The notes: generated from the letters alone by a model not told the origin. 64,000 bases of DNA from Nostocales cyanobacterium HT-58-2 (GCA_002163975.1 CP019636.1:2925001-2989000); one strand, 5' to 3'. Counted from the first letter of the stretch, positions 30,235-40,436 are shown. Numbers and translations: made by a program.

Positions 30235-32004
30235 ATGCACCAACGTTTTGGAAAACTAGTCATGCTGAGATATCTAACAAGCCGCAAAATACTAGCTGGT
30301 TTATTTGTGCTAGTTATCTGCTTGACTCTAGTATACGGTTGCTTTTCTGGAACAAAAACCTTAAGACTTGCGCCTCAGTTGCTTACAGACCCATTTCTAC
30401 AACTCCCCACCGAATCTTCAGTGCGAGTTGTGTGGTTTACGGAGTTTGCGGGTTCCAAACATAGTGTTGCGTATGGAGACAATCTCCAACAAACAGCCAC
30501 AGCAAATACAACCAAACTCAGTCGGACACGAGAAGACCAAGAATCCAGAATAGGAAACCAAACGGAAAACGGACAAGTTTACAAGCAACCTGTAGCGCGT
30601 GACATTTGGCGACATGAAGCGGAAGTTGTTGGCTTAACTCCAGGTAAACGAGTTTCTTATCGCATCACCAGTGTGCGAGAAGATGGAGAGAGTGTCAGCA
30701 GCAATGCTTTTACCCTAGCACCCACCCCAACTCCAGGAACACCATTGAAAATTTTGCTCACTTCTGACCATCAATTGAAACCAATGATAGCCGCAAATCT
30801 GCAAAAGGTCGTGGAAACAGTTGGGAAAGTGGATGCGGTGTGGTTAGCAGGAGATACAGTGAATATTGCAGACCGTGCCTCAGAATGGTTTGATGATAAT
30901 GAAGGTGGTGCGTTCTTTCCTTGTTTGCAAGGTCGTGCCAAGTCCCAAAGAGATGTTAACGGGGTGAAGACATCTTTTACTGGTGGAGAAATTATTCAAC
31001 ACGCCCCCATGTTTACGAGTATTGGTAATCATGAAGTGATGGGACGCTTTGCTAGGGGTGGGAGTTTAGGCGATGAATTTAGTGATCCATTTCCGCGTGC
31101 AGCTGCTTTAAAGTTGTATGGGGAAAAATCGCTAAAAAATAATTCCTACAATACCGATACTTACGAAGAGATTTTCACATTACCTGAAAGTCAAGAAGGT
31201 GGAGAAACTTACTATGCAGTGAGTTTTGGCGATGTCCGTCTGGTGGTTCTGTATGCTGCAAATATGTGGCGAACTCCCAATATGGATGCAGAAGCAAGAG
31301 GAAAGTATCGCGAAAGAGATAAAGATTTGCAAAATTCCGAGAATTGGGGTTACGGACAGATTATTTTTGAGCCAATTGCCAAAGGGAGTAAGCAGTACAA
31401 CTGGTTAGCACAAGAACTCAACAGCCCAGAGTTTAAACAAGCAAAGTATAAAGTCGTGATGTTTCATTATCCGCCTCATTCTTTGGGCGACAATATTGTT
31501 CCTCCCTATACTGATCCCGTGCAGATTATTGAACGTGATGCTAATGGCAATGTTAAGGCAGTACGTTACAACTATCCCAAAGAATCAGATTACTTGATCC
31601 GCGATGTGATGCCCCTACTAGAAGCGGCTAATGTACAAATGGTACTTTACGGGCATTCGCATCTATGGAACCGCTTTCGTAGTCCGTCGGGAATGCACTT
31701 TTTAGAAACATCTAATGTTGGCAATACTTATGGTGCTTTTCTCAGTGGCAGAAAGCGACCAGTTCCAACGGGTGACAAAAAGGATTATGCTGCACTTGGC
31801 GATCCCAATGGGTTAGAACCAGTCATACCAGCGATCGCCCCATTACTAGGTAAAGATGGTAAACCTTTGCCGTATATTGCGAGTAATGACATTACGGCTT
31901 TCAGTATTTTTGACACGGGTACGGGAACTGTCAGCAGTTATCGTTTCGATACAAGTCAGCCGAATTCAAAGGTTATGAAGTTTGATGAGTTTCAGTTGAG
32001 ATAA
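30235..32004 (+). CDS. Exported metallophosphatase (purple acid phosphatase-like)
   Basis: A 589-residue protein with a hydrophobic export signal or lipoprotein-like leader (LAGLFVLVICLTLVYGC, residues ~20-36). A fibronectin-like N-terminal domain (VRVVWFTEFAGSKHSVAYG, VGLTPGKRVSYRITSV) precedes a calcineurin-type phosphoesterase domain. Metal motifs are SDHQ (~177), AGDTVN (~205), GNHE (~264), FHYPPHS (~425) and YGHSHLW (~475). The first motif usually reads GDxH; here SDHQ keeps the Asp and His. It probably removes phosphate from extracellular esters. An alternative start is ATG 30262. Confidence 0.85.
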   Translation: MHQRFGKLVMLRYLTSRKILAGLFVLVICLTLVYGCFSGTKTLRLAPQLLTDPFLQLPTESSVRVVWFTEFAGSKHSVAYGDNLQQTATANTTKLSRTREDQESRIGNQTENGQVYKQPVARDIWRHEAEVVGLTPGKRVSYRITSVREDGESVSSNAFTLAPTPTPGTPLKILLTSDHQLKPMIAANLQKVVETVGKVDAVWLAGDTVNIADRASEWFDDNEGGAFFPCLQGRAKSQRDVNGVKTSFTGGEIIQHAPMFTSIGNHEVMGRFARGGSLGDEFSDPFPRAAALKLYGEKSLKNNSYNTDTYEEIFTLPESQEGGETYYAVSFGDVRLVVLYAANMWRTPNMDAEARGKYRERDKDLQNSENWGYGQIIFEPIAKGSKQYNWLAQELNSPEFKQAKYKVVMFHYPPHSLGDNIVPPYTDPVQIIERDANGNVKAVRYNYPKESDYLIRDVMPLLEAANVQMVLYGHSHLWNRFRSPSGMHFLETSNVGNTYGAFLSGRKRPVPTGDKKDYAALGDPNGLEPVIPAIAPLLGKDGKPLPYIASNDITAFSIFDTGTGTVSSYRFDTSQPNSKVMKFDEFQLR

Positions 32005-32174
32005 CTGAGGTAGTAAGCTTTGGGTTTTGCCTGTGTGATACTCAGCCATTGCTGCGGCTGAAGTTTTGCAATGGTATCTTGGAAATTTGCGAATGATTCA
32101 TCCCACCAAATTTCGTCTTCAAGTTCCTCCGCATCCTGCTCAGTAGTAAGCAAGGTTTTCAATCGGGCGATCAC
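31992..32174 (-). CDS. Small hypothetical protein, possible antitoxin-like fragment
   Basis: A 60-residue frame from GTG 32174, with ELEDEIWWDESFANFQDTIAKL near the middle. This pattern (WDESFA-SQD-L-L) resembles short acidic proteins seen beside toxin genes in cyanobacteria. No toxin partner is visible and the frame overlaps the preceding gene by 13 bases on the other strand. It may be a degraded gene. Confidence 0.3.
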   Translation of the reverse strand: MIARLKTLLTTEQDAEELEDEIWWDESFANFQDTIAKLQPQQWLSITQAKPKAYYLSYLN

Positions 32175-32329
32175 TTGTTCGAGTCACTCGGTCATCGCTA
32201 TCGTACTCTCAAGAAAGAGATACTCTTGATTTAATTATTGCTCACTACACTGTTACACATGATCAGCTTGATAGTGTTTTCACACAGTCTAATGTAGTAT
32301 TGGGCTGCTAACGTGGGAGCAACTAGGAG

Positions 32330-35014
32330 TTACTGTGAAGTTGTAGAATGATCCTGATTTCCATCCCTGCTCTTTTTGGGTCTTCTACTGCCTATCATTC
32401 CTGAGTTAGTTAATGAAGAACTGGTTGGTTCACCTTTCTCTGGTGAAGAGTCAGTTGAGTCAGGATTTTCGAGTAAGGAATTAGCTAAGCCATGATCACT
32501 GCTCATTTCATCATGTTCTTGTTTTCCTTGGCTTGCAAACTTACCTAAATACTTGAGGCGTTGTACATCGTGCTTGAATTGTTCGTAATTCTCTACACGT
32601 TCCCCTAAATTAATATGAAGCTTATAATCATTCCGAATACCTCCTATACCTTTTCTAATCTCATCACTGTCAAAACTATCATCTAAAAGTAATAGTGCCT
32701 CTAGCTTTTCTACAAATTCCACAACATCTTCTCGATTAGCACCATTTGGATGATTAGAGAAAAAGCTCTCCTCAAGATCTTTAACTTTCTGAGAAGCTTT
32801 CTCTCTAGTACGTTCAAGTTCTGCTAAAGATTTTCGTTTATCAAGTTCCCGAAATAATATTTTGAAATTAAGTTCAAATTGATCCAAAGCGTCAGTGTAC
32901 TTTTGTTCTCGATTTGTGTTTTCCTTTAGAGAGTTAACTATTTCAACAACACTTCGTGCAAAACCAACTTTGTCAAGATAGTGCGAATCTTTTGAACATG
33001 CTCTAACACAAGCATCTACTGCATCAAACATTGTTACACCTGATTCTATTTTTTCTTGAACACAGTCTTCCGTAATATCTTCAACATCGCGTTTTCTAAT
33101 ACCACGTACCTCTGAAGCAAACTTTTGAGCAGCCATGACACTAATTGGGATAGGTATTAAGTCTTCAACTTCAGGACTTGAAAGTTTTTCAGGAAAATGT
33201 ATACCTAGGCTTGCCAAATCACCAACTTGAAGAACAAAATCTTTTTTCAGTGGCGGTTTCTTTCGGGGACCATAACCTTTTTCTGTTAATTCTTTTTTGG
33301 CTTGATTACCTTCCTGATCACTATCTAGTAAAACAATTACTGCTGGTTGTTCTGAATCACGTCCACGAGCTAAATAAGTCAAATAAGGAATATTAGTTGC
33401 ACCCTCAGCAGGAACAATAGTCACTTCATTGAGATCAAGTGATTCACGCTTAGAGGCGATGTCATAAGTACGTAAGTATGTTGATGCTCCTGCAAGAAGT
33501 ACCTGATCAACAGGACCTTCTACCATTAAGTTACAATGACTGATATAAACAGTTTCAGCTACGAAAGCTCCAAATGCAGAACGTAGTGGTTCATAGTGAT
33601 TTTTAGATACACTTTTTACTACACGAGTGCCTTCATAGTCACTGCCTTTATCTAAAACACGAATTCGTTCAGCATGATTTTTATCTATTAGGAATGGCGA
33701 GTGAGTGACATAAACCACTTGAGACGCTGACTTCTTATCTTCTGAACTTGCAACTTCCTCAAAAATTTTCAATAAATCTTGCTGTGCTCGACTAGATAGA
33801 AAAGCATCTGGCTCATCCATCAAGAGAATTTCAGGAACATTATCCGGAGGTTCATAGGAACGATGTTGAATGAAGTAACTAAGAAAATACTTCAAGCCAC
33901 TACTGCGCTCTTCAAATGAATATTTAGTTCCTGTTCTGTCAACTATTGTGAATTCAAGATTGTGATCTTTGGCTGATAGAAGCAAGCGAAATTTGCTGTC
34001 TTGAACCCAATAGTTTGGAAAATTGAGATTTGCTGATAATTGTCTATTAATTTTATCTACTAGAGCTTGTGTATAACCTACATCATTAGCTCCCATTGAA
34101 TTGGCTAAATCTAGTAAAGCTCCGTCATTCACTTCAGCAATTTTACAAAGTAAGTCATAAGTAAGATTAACTTCTTCTTCTTGTTTTTCTCTGTCTCCCT
34201 CGTTTAAATGGCTATCAGGGTTAGACAAGATACTGATAATTTCTTGTATTACCTTCTTCGAGTCTGTATCTTCATTAGAACTATATAAGGTTTTAGATTG
34301 ATTGAACTTCTCAGGGTTTTGATAGAATTCATCTATCAATTTACGAATTCTTTGACGCTGATTAGTTGAAAGAACTTCGTATCTGGTACAGTTAACTTCT
34401 CCCTTTACTTTCTGAACAAGTTTCTGAATTGGTATACTTGAAGGAAGTGCGATGTTACTCTTTAGCCTGCGAGTTCCTGGCAGTATTTTTCTAAATTCAT
34501 CTATTTTCTGAGCGTTAACTTGATGTAAAGAGTACTTTCCCTCCTCTTCAGGAAGATAAATAGTTAGCAGATTGCCGTTAGTCCGGAAGAGGAAGAATCT
34601 ATCGAAAGAGCGACTTGAAGGAATATCAGACAATTCTTTTATACTATTACATTCTATTTCAGACAGACGAGTCCACTCTGTACCAAAATCAGGCAGGCGA
34701 TTCTTGTCAGAAGTTATAAGAAAACGTTCTGAATAGCGGCAAAAATCTCTTGAGGAAATTGGTTGCTCTTTGTAGTCGTACCCAGTAATTGCTTTTTCAA
34801 TAGCACTTAGAAGATGAGATTTACCCGACTCATTCGCACCCACAACGGCTGTGATTTTGGGGTCTGTTGGTACTTGAATATAGGGATACCACATCTCAGT
34901 ATCATCAGCTTTAATGATTTCCCAAGGCTTTTTCTGAACTCTGGAACGATTTTGCCTCATATAGTCAACGTTGAATGACTTGTAAAATCTAATGAAAACT
35001 GAGTCAAGGCGCAT
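32330..35014 (-). CDS. OLD-family ATPase with TOPRIM nuclease domain
   Basis: An 894-residue protein. The ABC-type ATPase shows Walker A GANESGKS (residues 59-66), a long insertion, the signature region SSGLKYFLSYF (~375), Walker B ILLMDEPDAFL (~400) and the switch His in VYVTHSPF (~435). It is followed by a TOPRIM domain with the metal Glu in LMVEGPVDQ (~497) and Asp pair in VLLDSDQEG (~557). OLD proteins are DNA nucleases, several used against phage. After TOPRIM come ~300 residues of mostly helical, charged sequence and a Ser/Thr-rich tail, longer than in simple OLD proteins. No UvrD helicase or second effector gene is adjacent, so it is not a standard Gabija or PARIS pair. Confidence 0.85.
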   Translation of the reverse strand: MRLDSVFIRFYKSFNVDYMRQNRSRVQKKPWEIIKADDTEMWYPYIQVPTDPKITAVVGANESGKSHLLSAIEKAITGYDYKEQPISSRDFCRYSERFLITSDKNRLPDFGTEWTRLSEIECNSIKELSDIPSSRSFDRFFLFRTNGNLLTIYLPEEEGKYSLHQVNAQKIDEFRKILPGTRRLKSNIALPSSIPIQKLVQKVKGEVNCTRYEVLSTNQRQRIRKLIDEFYQNPEKFNQSKTLYSSNEDTDSKKVIQEIISILSNPDSHLNEGDREKQEEEVNLTYDLLCKIAEVNDGALLDLANSMGANDVGYTQALVDKINRQLSANLNFPNYWVQDSKFRLLLSAKDHNLEFTIVDRTGTKYSFEERSSGLKYFLSYFIQHRSYEPPDNVPEILLMDEPDAFLSSRAQQDLLKIFEEVASSEDKKSASQVVYVTHSPFLIDKNHAERIRVLDKGSDYEGTRVVKSVSKNHYEPLRSAFGAFVAETVYISHCNLMVEGPVDQVLLAGASTYLRTYDIASKRESLDLNEVTIVPAEGATNIPYLTYLARGRDSEQPAVIVLLDSDQEGNQAKKELTEKGYGPRKKPPLKKDFVLQVGDLASLGIHFPEKLSSPEVEDLIPIPISVMAAQKFASEVRGIRKRDVEDITEDCVQEKIESGVTMFDAVDACVRACSKDSHYLDKVGFARSVVEIVNSLKENTNREQKYTDALDQFELNFKILFRELDKRKSLAELERTREKASQKVKDLEESFFSNHPNGANREDVVEFVEKLEALLLLDDSFDSDEIRKGIGGIRNDYKLHINLGERVENYEQFKHDVQRLKYLGKFASQGKQEHDEMSSDHGLANSLLENPDSTDSSPEKGEPTSSSLTNSGMIGSRRPKKSRDGNQDHSTTSQ

Positions 35015-35072
35015 AGGTTCGAGATGCCACTAAATCTTTGTATAAATTACTTCTTACTATACAGAAGATTCA

Positions 35073-35136
35073 TTCATAAAGGGGTAAAAAGCCGAAACTT
35101 TCTGTATATCCACTCATCAAGGGATAAAAACCGAAT
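35073..35136. repeat. Imperfect direct repeats upstream of the OLD gene
   Basis: TCATAAAGGGGTAAAAAGCC (35073-35092, continuing GAA) and TCATCAAGGGATAAAAACCG (35114-35133, continuing AA) are imperfect copies spaced 41 bases, about four helical turns. They lie ~60-120 bases upstream of the OLD start codon. They could be an operator pair or decayed repeat units. Confidence 0.45.
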
Positions 35137-35266
35137 TTTTCGACATAACAAACACCCCATTTAGGTAGATTAAGCAGAATTTTTCTAAATATCTAATATA
35201 GAGCAATGTTCAAAAAAGCATCTCGACCAAGCACAACATACAATTTTTCCTACCTAACTCACCCCT

Positions 35267-36502
35267 TCAATGACTAACAAACTGAACAACACCCCACTGT
35301 CCATTCGTCAACCAAGCAGAATCTGATTTTACGACTTTCTCCAAAGCTTCCGGTTTAATCCCTGCTGCAACTTCCGATTTAAGAGTACGTAAGGTAACCA
35401 TTGGTACAGGTAAGTAACATACTATATCTGCAATATCAGTCGTGAAATTCCAATGTCTATCTCCTAACAATCTTCGATAATTAGCATCTCCTTTTATAAT
35501 TATCAAACTAGAATTTGATAATTCATGTTTCAGAGAGTCAGGTATTTCCCAAAACGGTAAAGGTGATGTCCAAAAATAATCATCTTGCAGAACTAACTGC
35601 CCTGATGCAATGTATTCTTGCAGTCGTTGAGCAAAGGCTATTAATTCTGGATGATGAGAAGTTTTTAAATATTCTGTTGTATGATGCACATCTTTAATCA
35701 TGGCATCAGAGACAAATGTTGGGTGAGGTTTTAAATGCAGCCTAATCTGACTAGCTACACCACTACCTAAGAGATAATCCACTAAACACAAATCACAAAC
35801 AAGTTCAAACCCAGCATTGTCTACGACAAAGTCAACACGTCCAGAATTGCTATTAATTAACAATTCAGTGACTTTGTGTGCATCATCTACTAAGATGTGA
35901 GATTGTTGGCTTTGAATGTCAAAACGACTGCGATCGCTCTCAAATGCTGACCAAAGACTGAGGTCAACTCGATTCCCCCATAAAGCAAAATATAACAACG
36001 CTATCAAAGCTGTTTGTGTTGACTGAGTTTGTTGCTGTGATACATTCAGCCATCCGTTCACTTGAGTGCATAAAGCAATGATTGAGTCAAGTGATGTTTC
36101 TAAGCCTTGACGTTTTTGTAACTCAAATGGATCTACACGTTGCGATTCACCAGGTTGAAAGTAATTAGTAATTTGCAGAATTAGTCTATAGAAATAAGTT
36201 TCAGCAAAAAACCAGGGAACATCTATCCAACGCTGTTGCTTGTATGGTTCTAGATATTTAGACCAAGCGGTAAAATCTGAACCAGTGTCGTCTACAAGGA
36301 GTGGTAAATATCCGCAAGCCAGTTCACTAGCAAGTTTCTCTAAGTTACCATTAATATTAGGGGAAAACTTATTTTCAATGATGACTCTACGGGCGATACT
36401 AGGCATCCGTTGAGTGATTGTGAACTCAGTAAATGTACCAACTTCTGCACCGATAAGTGGTGGCGGGAGAGGTAATTTAGGTGTGTTGGATTTTTGTTCC
36501 AC
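35267..36502 (-). CDS. DUF89 / ARMT1-like damage-control phosphatase family
   Basis: A 411-residue protein with the DUF89 marks: WGNRVDLS (~195), VDFVVDNAGFELVCDLCLVDYLL (~228), LHLKPHPTFVSDAM (~260) and SLIIIKGDANYRRLLGDR (~335). The Asp and Asn residues of these motifs bind a divalent metal. Family members are metal-dependent phosphatases acting on damaged phosphometabolites such as sugar phosphates; the human homologue was also described as a carboxyl methyltransferase. The substrate is unknown. It precedes the OLD gene on the same strand, 250 bases away, so co-expression is possible but not shown. Confidence 0.8.
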   Translation of the reverse strand: MEQKSNTPKLPLPPPLIGAEVGTFTEFTITQRMPSIARRVIIENKFSPNINGNLEKLASELACGYLPLLVDDTGSDFTAWSKYLEPYKQQRWIDVPWFFAETYFYRLILQITNYFQPGESQRVDPFELQKRQGLETSLDSIIALCTQVNGWLNVSQQQTQSTQTALIALLYFALWGNRVDLSLWSAFESDRSRFDIQSQQSHILVDDAHKVTELLINSNSGRVDFVVDNAGFELVCDLCLVDYLLGSGVASQIRLHLKPHPTFVSDAMIKDVHHTTEYLKTSHHPELIAFAQRLQEYIASGQLVLQDDYFWTSPLPFWEIPDSLKHELSNSSLIIIKGDANYRRLLGDRHWNFTTDIADIVCYLPVPMVTLRTLKSEVAAGIKPEALEKVVKSDSAWLTNGQWGVVQFVSH

Positions 36503-36877
36503 TAGCTTTGTATTTGTGATAAAGCACCACTTTAAAATATTGCAATAGTTCGTTGATAAACTCTATAGATTTAAGATTGAGTTTAGAAATGTATCACCGA
36601 CGTGGTAATTTGCCTCACTCAACAACATAAAATGCGTCTTGATACTTAAACCTTTTCTTGTCGTTTTGCCATCCTTCCTTTCAAGAGTGAGAAGGCTGGT
36701 TTCTGATTGAAGATTGAAAAAGCAGTCTATTCTATACTTGGGTAGCATCTACCTAGTGTTTGACTTATTATTGAAGTCACTCATCTGCTGAGAAAGTCCT
36801 TGCTGCATTTGATGAGGATTTTGTCACGATATGTTCATAATATTTGCAAATTATATAAAAAAGTACACGAATCATCT
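36503..36877. other. Spacer between DUF89 and glycosyltransferase genes
   Basis: 375 bases with no supported gene. A minus-strand frame of about 61 codons (36563-36748) has no family resemblance and no ribosome site; I left it out. Promoters for both divergent genes should be here. Confidence 0.35.
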
Positions 36878-38068
36878 ATGAAACTTAGCCTGTGCATGAT
36901 TGTCAAAAATGAAGAAGCAACACTGCCTAAATGTCTTGGAAGTGTGAAAAATGTGGTTGATGAAATGGTAGTCTTAGATACAGGCTCTACAGACAGTACT
37001 CCACAAATTGCCAAAAAATTTGGTGCGCAAGTCCATCACTTTGAATGGTGCAATGACTTTAGTGCTGCTCGGAATGAGGCTTTAAAATACGTTACAGGTG
37101 ACTGGATTCTTGTTTTAGATGCAGATGAAACTCTCACTCAGAAAATTGTACCGCAGTTGAAGCAAGCAATACGAAGGGAAGAGTACCTACTTATTAACCT
37201 TCTCCGTCATGAGGTGGGAGCAGAACAATCCCCTTATTCCCTGGTTTCCCGCCTGTTCCGCAATCATCCAGATATCTGTTTTTCCCGTCCTTACCATGCG
37301 TTAGTAGATGATAGCGTCTCGAAAATTTTAAGTCAGGAACCACAATGGCAGATAGGTTACATGGAAGGGGTGGCAATCCTACACACAGGATACCAAAAAA
37401 GTGCGATCGCCCAACAAGATAAACTGACCAAGGCGCAAGCAGCAATGGAAGAGTTTCTGGCTGCTCATCCTAATGATCCCTATGTTTGCAGTAAGTTAGG
37501 GGCGCTGTATGTGGAAACTGGGAAAATAGTACAAGGGATCAAGTTGTTGGCGCTAGGAGTCGCTTATTGTGAGGAAGAGTATGAGACTTTGTACGAACTC
37601 TACTATCATTTGGGCATTGCCTACTCACGATTGCAAAATTATAAAAATGCGATCGCTCATTATGATGCTGCCATCAAGTTGCCAATTTACCCCGTTCTTA
37701 AGTTAGGAGCATACAATAACCTGGGCAATTTACTCAAGGCATCCGGAGATTTAAATGGTGCGAAAACTGCATATGAAACGGCTTTAAAAATTGATCCAAA
37801 TTTTGCTTTAGGATATTACAATTTGGGCATGACATTAAAGGCAATGAACTTATTCAAAGATGCCATCATATCTTACCGAAAAGCAATTGAGTTAAATCCT
37901 CAGCATCCCGAGGCGTACCAAAATTTGGGAGTCTTGCTACTAAAACTTGGTTATGTTCAAGATAGCCTCATGACTTTTAAAAAAGCTATAGCCCTTCACG
38001 AACAGCATAACCCGGAAGAGGCGAAGCGACTGCGCCAAAGTTTGCAGGAAATGGGATTGTTGCGTTGA
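36878..38068 (+). CDS. Family 2 glycosyltransferase with TPR repeats
   Basis: A 396-residue protein. The N-terminal GT-A domain reads MKLSLCMIVKNEEATLPKCLGSV, DEMVVLDTGSTDSTPQIA and a DXD-type motif in WILVLDADETL (~residue 88). From ~215 on come TPR units, for example AYNNLGNLLKASGDLNGAKTAYETALKIDP, YYNLGMTLKAMNLFKDAIISYRKAIELNP and AYQNLGVLLLKLG. This arrangement is common in cyanobacteria. The sugar donor and acceptor are unknown. ATG 36878 was chosen over 36800, whose extra residues are not part of the fold. Confidence 0.85.
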   Translation: MKLSLCMIVKNEEATLPKCLGSVKNVVDEMVVLDTGSTDSTPQIAKKFGAQVHHFEWCNDFSAARNEALKYVTGDWILVLDADETLTQKIVPQLKQAIRREEYLLINLLRHEVGAEQSPYSLVSRLFRNHPDICFSRPYHALVDDSVSKILSQEPQWQIGYMEGVAILHTGYQKSAIAQQDKLTKAQAAMEEFLAAHPNDPYVCSKLGALYVETGKIVQGIKLLALGVAYCEEEYETLYELYYHLGIAYSRLQNYKNAIAHYDAAIKLPIYPVLKLGAYNNLGNLLKASGDLNGAKTAYETALKIDPNFALGYYNLGMTLKAMNLFKDAIISYRKAIELNPQHPEAYQNLGVLLLKLGYVQDSLMTFKKAIALHEQHNPEEAKRLRQSLQEMGLLR

Positions 38069-38089
38069 TAAATTAGAGTTTTGATGTAA

Positions 38090-38109
38090 AGACGTTGGAT
38101 GCAACGTCT
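38090..38109. terminator. Hairpin between convergent genes
   Basis: AGACGTTG (38090-38097) pairs perfectly with CAACGTCT (38102-38109) across a 4-base loop. It lies between two convergent stops and could terminate either transcript. It also matches a common dispersed cyanobacterial palindrome (GTAGAGACGTTGC type). Confidence 0.55.
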
Positions 38110-38122
38110 CTACAGCGAAGGA

Positions 38123-39289
38123 CTAAATCAGTCCCTTGACAAATTTATCTAGCCTATCCATCCCCTTTTCAATTGTTGCCATATCCGTGGCGTAGGAAAG
38201 GCGAATATTATCATCAGCACCGAAGGCGATTCCAGGAATAACTGCCACTTGCTCTTTTTCTAACAAGGCGTTACAAAAATCTAGGGATTTTAATCCTGTT
38301 TTGCTGATATCAGGGAACAGGTAGAAAGCACCGTCCGGTTTTGGACAACTCAATCCGGGAATGGCGTTGAGTCTTTCGTACATCACTTCTCGCCGTTTTG
38401 CGAAAGCTTGGCGCATTTCCTCAACACAATCTTGCGAACCTTCTAAAGCAGCGATCGCACCGTACTGAGCAAAAGTACACACATTCGATGTACTGTGGCT
38501 TTGGATAGTAATTGTTGCCTTAATCAAATCAATGGGTCCTGCCAAATATCCAATGCGCCATCCTGTCATGGAGTAAGCTTTGGCAAACCCATTACTGATT
38601 ACAGTTCGAGCAAAAATTTCTTTTCCTAGCGAACCAATGCTTACGTGTTTTGCACCATCGTAGAGAATCTTCTCATAAATCTCGTCGGAAACGACAAGAA
38701 TATCGGTCTCAACGATAATTTGGGCGATCGCCTGAATTTCCTCTGGTGTGTAAACCATCCCAGTGGGGTTCGATGGCGAATTGAGAACAAAGAGCTTGGT
38801 TTTAGACGTAATCGACTTACGTAACTGCTCTGGTGTAATTTTATAACCAGTAGAAGCATCTGTGGGAACAATGACTGGCACCCCACCTGCAAGCGTCACC
38901 ATTTCGGGATAACTTAACCAGTAGGGCGCGGGTATAATAACCTCATCGCCTGATTCAATCAGCGCCAGCATTAAATTAAACAGAGAATGTTTACCACCGT
39001 TGGTGACGATGACATTTTCTGCTTTGTAATCAAGACCATTGTCAGCTTTTAACTTCCGAGCAATGGCTTCCCTTAACTTTGGTTCCCCGGATGCTGGTCC
39101 ATACTTGGTCTTACCTTCTTCTAAAGCTTTCTGGGCAGCAGCTTTAACATGCGCTGGACTGTCAAAATCTGGTTCTCCAGCGCTAAAACTACAAACATCA
39201 ATTCCTTCTGCCTTCATTGCTTTAGCCTTCGCTGCAATGGCTAAGGTGATAGAAGGTGTTACCTGACTTACTCGTCCTGCCAGTTTCAT
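38123..39289 (-). CDS. aspC: Pyridoxal-phosphate aspartate aminotransferase
   Basis: A 388-residue class I/II aminotransferase that swaps the amino group between aspartate and 2-oxoglutarate. The N-terminus reads [23 protein letters not shown], followed by [49 protein letters not shown] and the PLP-lysine motif [17 protein letters not shown] (Lys ~234). The length is typical for the cyanobacterial enzyme. In this family some members act on prephenate instead, which sequence alone does not exclude. ATG 39289 is preferred over GTG 39295. Confidence 0.93.
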   Translation of the reverse strand: MKLAGRVSQVTPSITLAIAAKAKAMKAEGIDVCSFSAGEPDFDSPAHVKAAAQKALEEGKTKYGPASGEPKLREAIARKLKADNGLDYKAENVIVTNGGKHSLFNLMLALIESGDEVIIPAPYWLSYPEMVTLAGGVPVIVPTDASTGYKITPEQLRKSITSKTKLFVLNSPSNPTGMVYTPEEIQAIAQIIVETDILVVSDEIYEKILYDGAKHVSIGSLGKEIFARTVISNGFAKAYSMTGWRIGYLAGPIDLIKATITIQSHSTSNVCTFAQYGAIAALEGSQDCVEEMRQAFAKRREVMYERLNAIPGLSCPKPDGAFYLFPDISKTGLKSLDFCNALLEKEQVAVIPGIAFGADDNIRLSYATDMATIEKGMDRLDKFVKGLI

Positions 39290-39731
39290 CGTCACTTACT
39301 TGGCAAACTTCTGACATATTTAAGAATATCCCAGAAATCCTCTTGATATTTGTCTTTTAATAATTCCTTTGTTGCTAAACTCTCAAAAATTGTGAGCAAA
39401 ATGTCTTTTACTGATACAGATAGTTCAATATTTTATACCAATTTTCTTAAAAAGATATAGCAGTTTTCTGGAGTCTGCGCATTGCTTAAAATAAAAAAAT
39501 AGCCAGCAGAGTACAAATTATGACTTAACCTAACTGGCTTGTTCAATCGGCGAATCTTTCTAGAAGGCAATTGAGAAGCACTACTGGCACTTAGGATCAT
39601 GGATTTAATAACCTACAATTTTTTAGGGCGCGTTAGAAACATAACACACTAGAAGTATCTGAATGGTGCGTTACGCTAGCGCTAACACACCCTACCAAAT
39701 CAAGATTTTGATTTTATTTAATCCACGTTCC
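39290..39731. other. Spacer with a dispersed palindromic repeat
   Basis: 442 bases without a supported gene. At 39664-39692 GGTGCGTTACGCTAGCGCTA runs on into ACACACCC, a common cyanobacterial interspersed element with an internal palindrome (GCTAGCGCTAGC-like). A partial second copy, GGGCGCGTTAGAAACATAAC, lies 40 bases upstream. Confidence 0.5.
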
Positions 39732-40223
39732 TTATTGACCTGTTTGGCGTTTTACATTGTCAATTGCTTGGTTGTAATCTCCACGCTGTGCCTTATTGCG
39801 TGCAAGTTCTTGCTCAATAGGACTGCGGTCATAATCTTTTGCCCCGAAAGCCCGCTGTGGCTGGTCATTTCCTAATTCTTCACCAGCACGCTGGAGCATA
39901 TTGAGAGGATTTTTTTGGCGAGTTCCAGTTCCTAAATCCTTGGGAATGACTTCACCTGCTCGCTTACCGCTTTCGATGTAATCATCCTTGCCAATATTTG
40001 GTCTTTTGTTCGCGTACCGTCCCATTTTTTCTTCTGCTTTGGTAGCTCTTCCTTTAGTTACATAGTATGGAGCGGTTTTTTCTTTGGAAGAATAATCCCC
40101 AGAATAATAACCCGCGGCTTGAGATGAGGGAGCGGGTAAGCTCACGAACAAAACTAAAGCAGCGAGTAAAACTACCGCAAATTGGCGGCGTAATTGATGA
40201 AAGATTTTGTTAATTTCTAACAT
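39732..40223 (-). CDS. Exported hypothetical protein
   Basis: A 163-residue protein with a clear signal peptide (RRQFAVVLLAALVLFVSLPAPSSQAA; likely cleaved after ~residue 37). The mature part is hydrophilic and Lys/Gly/Tyr-rich (GYYSGDYSSKEKTAPYYVTKGRATKAEEKMGRYA, NPLNMLQRAGEELG) and predicted to be loosely folded or helical. It resembles cyanobacterial conserved hypothetical lumenal or periplasmic proteins; I know no function. ATG 40223 lies after TTGGAGGAAATTTCCTG. Confidence 0.7.
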   Translation of the reverse strand: MLEINKIFHQLRRQFAVVLLAALVLFVSLPAPSSQAAGYYSGDYSSKEKTAPYYVTKGRATKAEEKMGRYANKRPNIGKDDYIESGKRAGEVIPKDLGTGTRQKNPLNMLQRAGEELGNDQPQRAFGAKDYDRSPIEQELARNKAQRGDYNQAIDNVKRQTGQ

Positions 40224-40436
40224 TCAGGAAATTTCCTCCAAGCTTTGTGAATTTGTGTTTGAATGCTAAGAAATTTGCACAAAGCTCTCTTCTTCCCCTA
40301 GGCTGGTTACGTGGTATGTAAAAAGTAGGGAAATACAAAGCCACTCCTGTTTACAATAGTTTTCTATAGTGTAGGCATTACCTAGTCATATCTCAAATAT
40401 AGATATATAAGTTGGCAGACAGAATTTTGTGTAGGA

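Noticed and set aside
31992..32329. Toxin-antitoxin locus
   Set aside because: Only a 60-codon antitoxin-like frame is present; no toxin frame lies beside it.
32330..36502. OLD plus DUF89 as a two-gene defence system (Gabija or PARIS)
   Set aside because: DUF89 is a metabolite phosphatase family, not a UvrD helicase or TOPRIM effector, and the genes are 250 bases apart.
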